NCBI GenBank assembly: GCA_019973155.2
Contig: BPQB01000049.1
Span: 62,001-126,000 of the forward strand
Direction of reading: 5' to 3'
DNA: 64,000 nt
DNA from: Phanerochaete sordida
Taxonomy: Eukaryota > Basidiomycota > Agaricomycetes > Polyporales > Phanerochaetaceae
This document shows, in pieces, positions 58,319-64,000 of this stretch. The notes under the pieces were generated by a model. That model was not told the DNA's origin and did no database searches. It saw only the letters and a list, made by a program, of their open reading frames with translations. The position numbers and the translations under genes are program-made. Numbering within the stretch: the stretch's first letter is position 1; every line of letters starts with the position of its first letter.

Positions 58319-61300
58319 CTATCGCCTGCCCTTCCTGCCCTTGCCCTTGTGCGTCGGCCGCGCGTTCTTCTCCTTCCTGCGCTCTGCGACGCCGCGCGCC
58401 TTGCGGATCTGGTCGACGGTCTTGAGCTCGTTCTTGACGCGCCCCAGCGGCTTGCCCGCGAAGCGCGCGCCCTTGCGCCCGCGGCCCTGCGCGGCAGGCG
58501 GCGCGTCCGCGCCGCGCGCCTCGGCCTTCTTCTTGAGCTGGCGCGACTTGCGCTCGTAGTCTTTGTCGAGCTTGTTGAGGGGCTTCGCCTCCTGCGTCGC
58601 GGTGTGCTTCCACTTGCGCCCGCCCGCGCCGGTGCCGCCGCGGCGCGGGGCGCCCGCGGCCTCCTCCTCGCCTACGCGTGGAAGCGACACGCGCGCCTTG
58701 GCCTTCCACTCGTCGAAGCGGCCGCTGCGGTACGTCGCGGGGAGCTTCACGCCGCTCTCGGTCTTGACGAGCTTCACGTTGTCCGCGCCCTCGCCCGTGC
58801 CCTTGACGAACTTCTTCTTCGTCTTGTCCCACCGCATCTCGCGCCGCTTGCGCTCCTGCAGCCCGTCTTCGTTGCCGAGGTCGAAGCTGACGTTTTTCGC
58901 TTGCTCGGCGAAGGTGGCACCGTCGCGGAGGGAGTAGCTACGAAACGAGTGAGCACAGCTGAGACGATGAGGGGCTGGTTGACTCACCCTTTCTCCGTGT
59001 TGGCATCTTTTTGGTAGTAGGACATGTAGTACTCCGAGTCACGGTGGCTGCCTTTCTTGCTCTTCTTCTCGCCTGAGTCGAATACAGCCTGTGCAATCGT
59101 TGAGCAAAATTCCTGACACGAAGAGACCCGACCTTACCGCAATCTCCGCCTCGTCCGCCATCTCGACCTCGCCGTGCTGCTCCTCGGCCTCCTCCTCAGA
59201 GTCCTCCTCGAGCATCGCCGCCGACGTCGACGCCGTCTGCTGGCGCAGCGCGGCCTTGCTGAGCGCCTTGCGGCGCTGCTTCATGAGCGCGGCGGTCTCC
59301 GCGTTCCCGCGCGCGCCGATCTCGAGCACGGTTTCGGCGGGGCGGAACGCGTTCACGGCGAGCAGAATCTGCTTGCGGCGGCGCTGCTCCTCGAGGCGCG
59401 CGGCGACGTCCCCTGAGGCGCGGCGCAGGAGCACGGGGTGCGGCGTCGCGGTCGCGCCGACGAGGCCGCTGCGCGGCTCCTTCGACAGCGCCTTGGCGCG
59501 CGCGTAGCTCGCCTGGCTCGCCTTGCCCTTGCTGCGCTCGTACATGCCGTGGCCCTTGCGCATGACCTCGCGGAGCGGCGCGAGGCTGTGGTTCTCGTCG
59601 TCGAGCTTGCGGAGGAACTCGGCCTCCTCGTCGAGCCGGTCGCGGTCGAACGGGCCCAGGACGAGCGTCTCCGTGTACGGCTGGTCGCCGTCGCCCGCGA
59701 CGTCGCTCTTGAGCGGCCGCCCCAGGAAGAGCTGCAGGTCGAGCAGGTACGGCAGCTCCGAGTTGGTCACGAAGGACCACGCCCAGCCGGTGCGGCCTGC
59801 ACGTGCGGTACGACCGACACGGTGGACAAACACACGGGCGCCCTGCGGGAAGTCGTAGTTGACGACATTCTCGAGAACAGGGATATCGATACCACGTGCA
59901 GCGACATCGGTGACGACAAGGATGTTGGTGTACCCTCTGCGGAAGTGATCCATCTGCTGGGAACGCGCTGTCTGGTCAAGAGAACCGTAGATGTGGGACA
60001 CAGCATAGCCAGCGGTGCTCAGGAGGTTGGTAAGGTATTCGACGTGGTGCTTTGTCGCAGCAAAGACGAGGGTTTGGTGCGGCGCGGTGACGAAGTCCGA
60101 GTACTTGGCTTTTGCCTTGCCTTTGCCCTTTTTATCCGTGCTCTCGTCGTCCCTCTTCTTGTTGCTTCCCAGAGGCACGCCAATAACGTCTCGCAGAAGA
60201 ACAAGCAGCGAGGCGTCCTTTTCTGCCTGCTTCACAGAGAAGAAGGCCATGCGGAGGTCGGAGCTAATCTTGCTCTCGGCATCCAGACGGACGAGCTTGG
60301 GGTTCTCGAGGCCGGCTTTGGCAAACTCGACCAGCGATTTGGGCAGCGTGGCTGAGAAAAGGAGAGTTTGGCGGGAAGCGGGAAGTCGGTGCAGAATCTC
60401 CGTCAGAGCCGTCTCGAAACCCATCTCGAAGAGGCGGTCCGCTTCGTCGAACACGACATATTGGATCGACTTGAGGTCGAGGTTCATCTCGACGATGAGG
60501 TGCAGCAGACGTCCAGGGGTCGCAATAATGCTGTCCGAACATGTGAGATGAAGCACGGGGTTGACTTGGCAGGCACGTACACGTCGGGGTTGCTCGAGAT
60601 CATCTCAAACTGCTCGTCCAAACCCTCACCACCAACAACAAGACCCCACCGCAGGCCCTGGCCCTTTTTCGAGTCTTCCTCGCCCTTGTCTCCGGCATGG
60701 TCGCCCTCTCCAGCATGGTACCCCCGCGCGAGCTCCTTGCCGACCTTGAGGACCTGCAGGGCGAGTTCACGGGCAGGCAGCAGGATGAGCGCACGCGCAC
60801 CAAAGGCTGTCGAGTGCCTCCCGCCGAGTCGCTGTACGAGGGGAACGAGGTATGCAAGAGACTTTCCGGAACCCGTCCGTGCCATCCCAACGAGGTCGCG
60901 TGGCGGGTTCGTAAGGAGCGCAGGGATGGCCAGCCGTTGGATGGGCGTCGGAATGCGGAAGCCCTGCAATGTTAGAGATCGTAGGAGCCAGGGATACAGG
61001 CCTGTGAAACGTGTCAGAGGGACGAGCGGGGAACCCAGGGGCAGCGCGACGCACCCATGCTCTGGAAGCTGCCTCCGCCGACCTCTCCCTTAACAATCTT
61101 GGCCTTGCCCTTTGTCTTTTTCAGCAGCTCCGTGCCATCCTTGGTGTTGCGCTTTGCTATCGACTCGCGAATGATCTCCTGGAGGCCCTCCTCGGTTTCG
61201 TCATCCTCGGCAGGATTGGCAGCTGCCGGGCGGGGTCCGCGAGAGGACGAGTCTTTGCGCCGCTTCTTGCCAGTGAGAGCAGAGGAGATGTCGATGTCAG

Positions 61301-61394
61301 AGTCCGAGTCCGAGGCGTCCTGGGCGACGAGCTCGACGTCTGACCAGTCGTCCTCCGCGTCGTCTGCGTCGCGCTTTCGCTTTTGAGGGGCCAT
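58319..61394 (-). CDS. DBP10: DEAD-box RNA helicase DBP10 (DDX54)
   Basis: A nucleolar ATP-dependent RNA helicase for 60S subunit assembly, about 1,000 residues. From the ATG at 61394: an acidic/basic N-terminal extension, GLYPWLLRSLTLQGFRIPTP and IQRLAIP (Q motif), ARTGSGKS (Walker A), ILLPARELALQ, VIIATPGRLLHL, VFDEADRLFEMGFE (DEAD box), LFSATLP, then the second RecA lobe with VFAATKHHVEYL, HIYGSLDQTAR, VVTDVAARGIDIP and HRVGRTARAG. The DBP10 C-terminal domain follows with HRDSEYYMSYYQKDANTEKG and YSLRDGATFAEQAKNVSFDL, then a very basic Lys/Arg/Gly tail ending KGKGRKGRR. The helicase core, the DBP10CT motif and the tail are all present, so the gene appears intact. Confidence 0.94.
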
Positions 61395-61882
61395 GCGGGC
61401 TGGAGCGTTGGAGGGACGAGAGCAATGAGCAGCCAGGAAAATCTGGCAGCAATTGTTCCGCGGCGTCGTCCTCAGATCCAGATCGGGCCCCCATCAATGA
61501 TCGCTGATGCCGACGCTCAGCATCGGGCGATCGTAGGCGCCCACCGCTCGACACACTCGTCGATGACCTCCTCGCCTTGGATGCGTATCACATCATATCC
61601 CCCTGCTTGCGGACCCTTTTAGCCTGGCTTGATATTACGACGGTGCAGATAGTGACCGAGAAACAGCGAATTCCAAAAATACAAGCAAGTTCTAATCCTG
61701 CCACAAGAGCTAGCTACAAGACACATGAGAGATATCAACAGATGAGGGGTGCCACGCGGGTCAGATGTATACAAAAACATGGAGGGTATAAACCATGAAC
61801 GAATCCTTGCGAGGGAATGAACAGAAGCACCGTCGTGACTAGGCGTGTGCCACAGGGACGTCCTACAACCGCAGGGCGGGGG
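61395..61882. other. Intergenic, DBP10 upstream and neighbour 3' flank
   Basis: 488 nt between the DBP10 start and the stop of the next minus-strand gene. No further feature was recognised. Confidence 0.4.
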
Positions 61883-64000
61883 CTATGTCAACGAGAAGCT
61901 CGTCACCGCCATGCAGCCGAGCCACGCCATCTCGACGGCCGCGCGGCCGATCGGCGTGAGCACGACGTTCTCCTCCTCGGGCACGTCGGCCTCGCTCGCG
62001 GGCGCGCGCGGCGGGGCCTCGCTCGGCATACACAGCCCGAGCTTCTGCAGGCCCTCGGGCAGGAACTCGATCCCGCGCTCGCGCCCGAAGCAGTGGCCGA
62101 TGACGATGTCGTCCAGGCGCTGCTCGCGGATCGACGGCGGCGGCAGGCAGCGCGTCGCGTCGTGCAGCGAGCCCGTGATCGAGAGCCCGAACGTCGGCAC
62201 CCGCACGCCCGTCTCGCGCAGGTCCGCGTACGACACCAGCCGCGCGATCGCCTTGAACGAGCGCAGCGAGATCTGCCGGTCGCGCTCGTTCAGCGTCATC
62301 GACGACGCCGTCGCCAGCGAGCGCGTGTCCGCCCGCGCACGCTTCTTGTGGTCGCCCTTCTTGTCGTGCGTCTTTTCGTCGAACGGCACGTAGTACACGA
62401 GCAGGTACTGCCGGTCCTCGACGGCCACCGTGCACTGCTTCGGGTCCTCGGCGCTCTCGCTCGACGCCGAGTCCGTCTCGCCCGGCCAGAGCGGCAGCAG
62501 CATGTACAGCGCGTCCGCCGGCACGTTCTCGAAGATCGTCGTCGTGTTCGGGTGTTTCGGGCGCTTGCTCTTGCCCGACGTCGACTTGTGCGGCACGCGC
62601 GCGGTCGGGAGGAGGCCAACGTCCTTGAAGGACTCGTTGAGGTTTTGGATCACGCGCTCGCGCTCCTCCTGCTTCGACCGCGGCGCCATCGTCAGCCACG
62701 GCGGCGTGTAGTTCCCCTCGCGCGGGAGCGCCGGGGCGATCGTCGCCTGCGGCACCTTCGAGCTCGCCTTTGATGAGCCACCGAGGAGCTTGCGGCGCAG
62801 CGCATTCACCAGGCCGTGTGACGCTGGCTCCTCCGCGCGACGGTGGTCAGGGCGTATGCGCATGTGCTCCAGGTACGACGAGTCGACCGTCGCGAACGCT
62901 TCCGCGTGCGACGTCCGCGGGGGCGAATCCTCGTCGTCTACGTCGACAGAACTGCGTCGGCTCCGCGAAGTGATGGTCGTCGCGGACGGGCTTATGAGCG
63001 TGGAAGTACGGTCAGTCGTCGTGCTTCCTTCGCCCTGTGAGAACGAGCTGTCGCCAGAGACACGGATTGTCTCCGAAGCATCGTTGCTCGACGACGACAG
63101 CGCGGACGTATGGTTACGTGTGGTCTTCTGCACATTTGAAGAACTCGACGGAGGGACCGTTGGCGTTCTGGAGGACGAAGACTCCGCCGGCGCGGAGCCA
63201 CCCCTGGTAATAGACGGCGGACCGCGCTGATCACTGACATAGCCCTCGCTCTGCGATCCGTCTGCAGGGGCTCGAGGCGTGGTAGGCCGACTCCGTGTCG
63301 AGACCGTGCTGGAGATCATCGTCCGGGTCTGCGAGTACGACGTCGAGGTGCCCATCGTGCCGACGTCCTCGAGCAGCCCGTGTGAGTTTAGCCGGCTCGT
63401 CGTCCGCGTGCTCGTGTACTGCTCCTGCACCTTCTTGTTCGCGAGCAAGATGCTGATGCTCGTGTGCATCGGCTGCTTGTGCTGGCGGTGCGCGCGGCTG
63501 AACAGGCTGTGGTTGCGGAAGATCGAGAACGCGATCGCGCGCGAGTGTTTGTGGATGACCGAGCCCGGCCCGCCGAGGGTGTTGCCCTTCGAGTACGGGT
63601 CCGCGATGTGGCGCACATTCAGCCGTTGCTGCGGTGCTTTCGACGGATGGTCAGCTGTTCAATTTGCTTAGCATTCAGCGGATGGCATCAGAGTCACCAG
63701 GCACTCACGATTCATCTTAACCCTGTCCACCTTGAAACGGCCGACATGCGCCTGCCGCCAGAGTTCTTGCGTCCCGGGCTGCATGTTGTGATGCTTGTTC
63801 TCTACCGCCGCAGTGGTCGCCAGGGGCATGCGATGCGGTCCACGGCCATCGGTGGACTCCGGCTTGAAAGTCCATTCGCCCTTTCGAGACTTGTACTCCG
63901 GATCCCAGGCGTGAACGTGGCGAACGAACGCATCGTCACCGCTGCCGACCGTAGCTGTGCTCGGTCGTCGATGAAAGGCGGCATCCCACGCAGCGCCTAA
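61883..64000 (-). CDS. Unrecognised Ser/Thr-rich protein, 5' end beyond window
   Basis: Two exons are visible, 64000-63709 (open through the window edge) and 63654-61883, joined by a 54-nt GT..AG intron; about 686 residues. The first part is well-ordered looking (HAWDPEYKSRKGEWTFKPES, TAAVENKHHNMQPG, RLNVRHIADPYSKGNTLGG, HSRAIAFSIFRNHSLF). A long Ser/Thr-rich disordered stretch follows (roughly 63400-62750). The C-terminal third is again structured: NYTPPWLTMAPRSKQEERER, NVPADALYMLLPLWPGE, YLLVYYVPFDEKT, SLRSFKAIARLVSYADLRETG and VVLTPIGRAAVEMAWLGC. I recognise no domain. The pattern suggests a conserved fungal protein with an ordered C-terminal module. Confidence 0.75.

Noticed and set aside
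58164..60355. Long open frames on both strands overlapping DBP10 (e.g. plus 59438-60355, 305 codons)
   Set aside because: They are antisense or out-of-phase shadows caused by GC-rich wobble positions; only the DBP10 frame shows helicase motifs.
1..64000. tRNA, rRNA and CRISPR elements
   Set aside because: No convincing tRNA A/B box pair, no rRNA sequence and no spaced identical repeats were noticed on reading; a covariance-model scan would settle tRNAs.

Overview
This 64 kb window reads as a euchromatic chromosome segment of a filamentous basidiomycete, most likely an Agaricomycete (polypore-like). The reasons are dense intron-rich genes, introns almost always about 48-60 nt with GT..AG ends, GC-rich third codon positions, and a gene complement of housekeeping eukaryotic genes plus fungal families (Zn2Cys6 regulator, TRP-like channel, Csf1, DHA2 transporter, type II Hda1 deacetylase). 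I saw no ribosomal RNA, tRNA, CRISPR array or intact transposon. Exon coordinates were rebuilt by hand from splice signals, reading-frame continuity and remembered family conservation. Where I list all exons, the summed length is a multiple of three.

Layout from left to right. (1) 1-4844: 3' part of a Csf1/BLTP1 lipid-bridge gene, convergent with YIP1 (minus). YIP1 shares a short divergent promoter with NSA2 (plus), which is followed by a PRKRIP1-like gene. (2) 9006-15869: HDA1-type histone deacetylase (17 exons), convergent with a large membrane-anchored tandem amidohydrolase (about 19 exons). (3) 16968-22985: TRP/ML-like channel, RMT2 arginine methyltransferase, and an unrecognised Gln-rich two-span membrane protein. 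(4) 23-30 kb: sparse, GC-rich stretch with an intronless F-box-like gene and a hemerythrin-like gene. (5) 30272-39724: DHA2 transporter, GLTSCR-domain protein, CDC23/APC8, ALG14 and U2AF1 (U2AF35). (6) 39.7-51.4 kb: gene-poor segment with a Zn2Cys6 transcription factor behind a 4.5 kb gene-free upstream region, a mitochondrial-carrier-like protein and one unresolved reading frame. (7) 51388-64000: FUN30 remodeller, BET5 (TRAPP), queuine tRNA-ribosyltransferase, DBP10 helicase, and a Ser/Thr-rich unknown protein cut by the right edge.

Functionally the genes are a mixture and I see no biosynthetic cluster. Themes recur: secretory pathway (YIP1, BET5, ALG14), large-subunit ribosome biogenesis and modification (NSA2, DBP10, RMT2), chromatin (HDA1, FUN30, GLTSCR protein), and splicing or tRNA (U2AF1, PRKRIP1-like, TGT). 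The features most worth a second look are the tandem amidohydrolase whose second half lacks the HxH metal motif, the use of microexons to encode catalytic or metal-binding motifs, an apparent one-base frameshift in the Csf1 gene, and the unexplained 50-51 kb reading frame.
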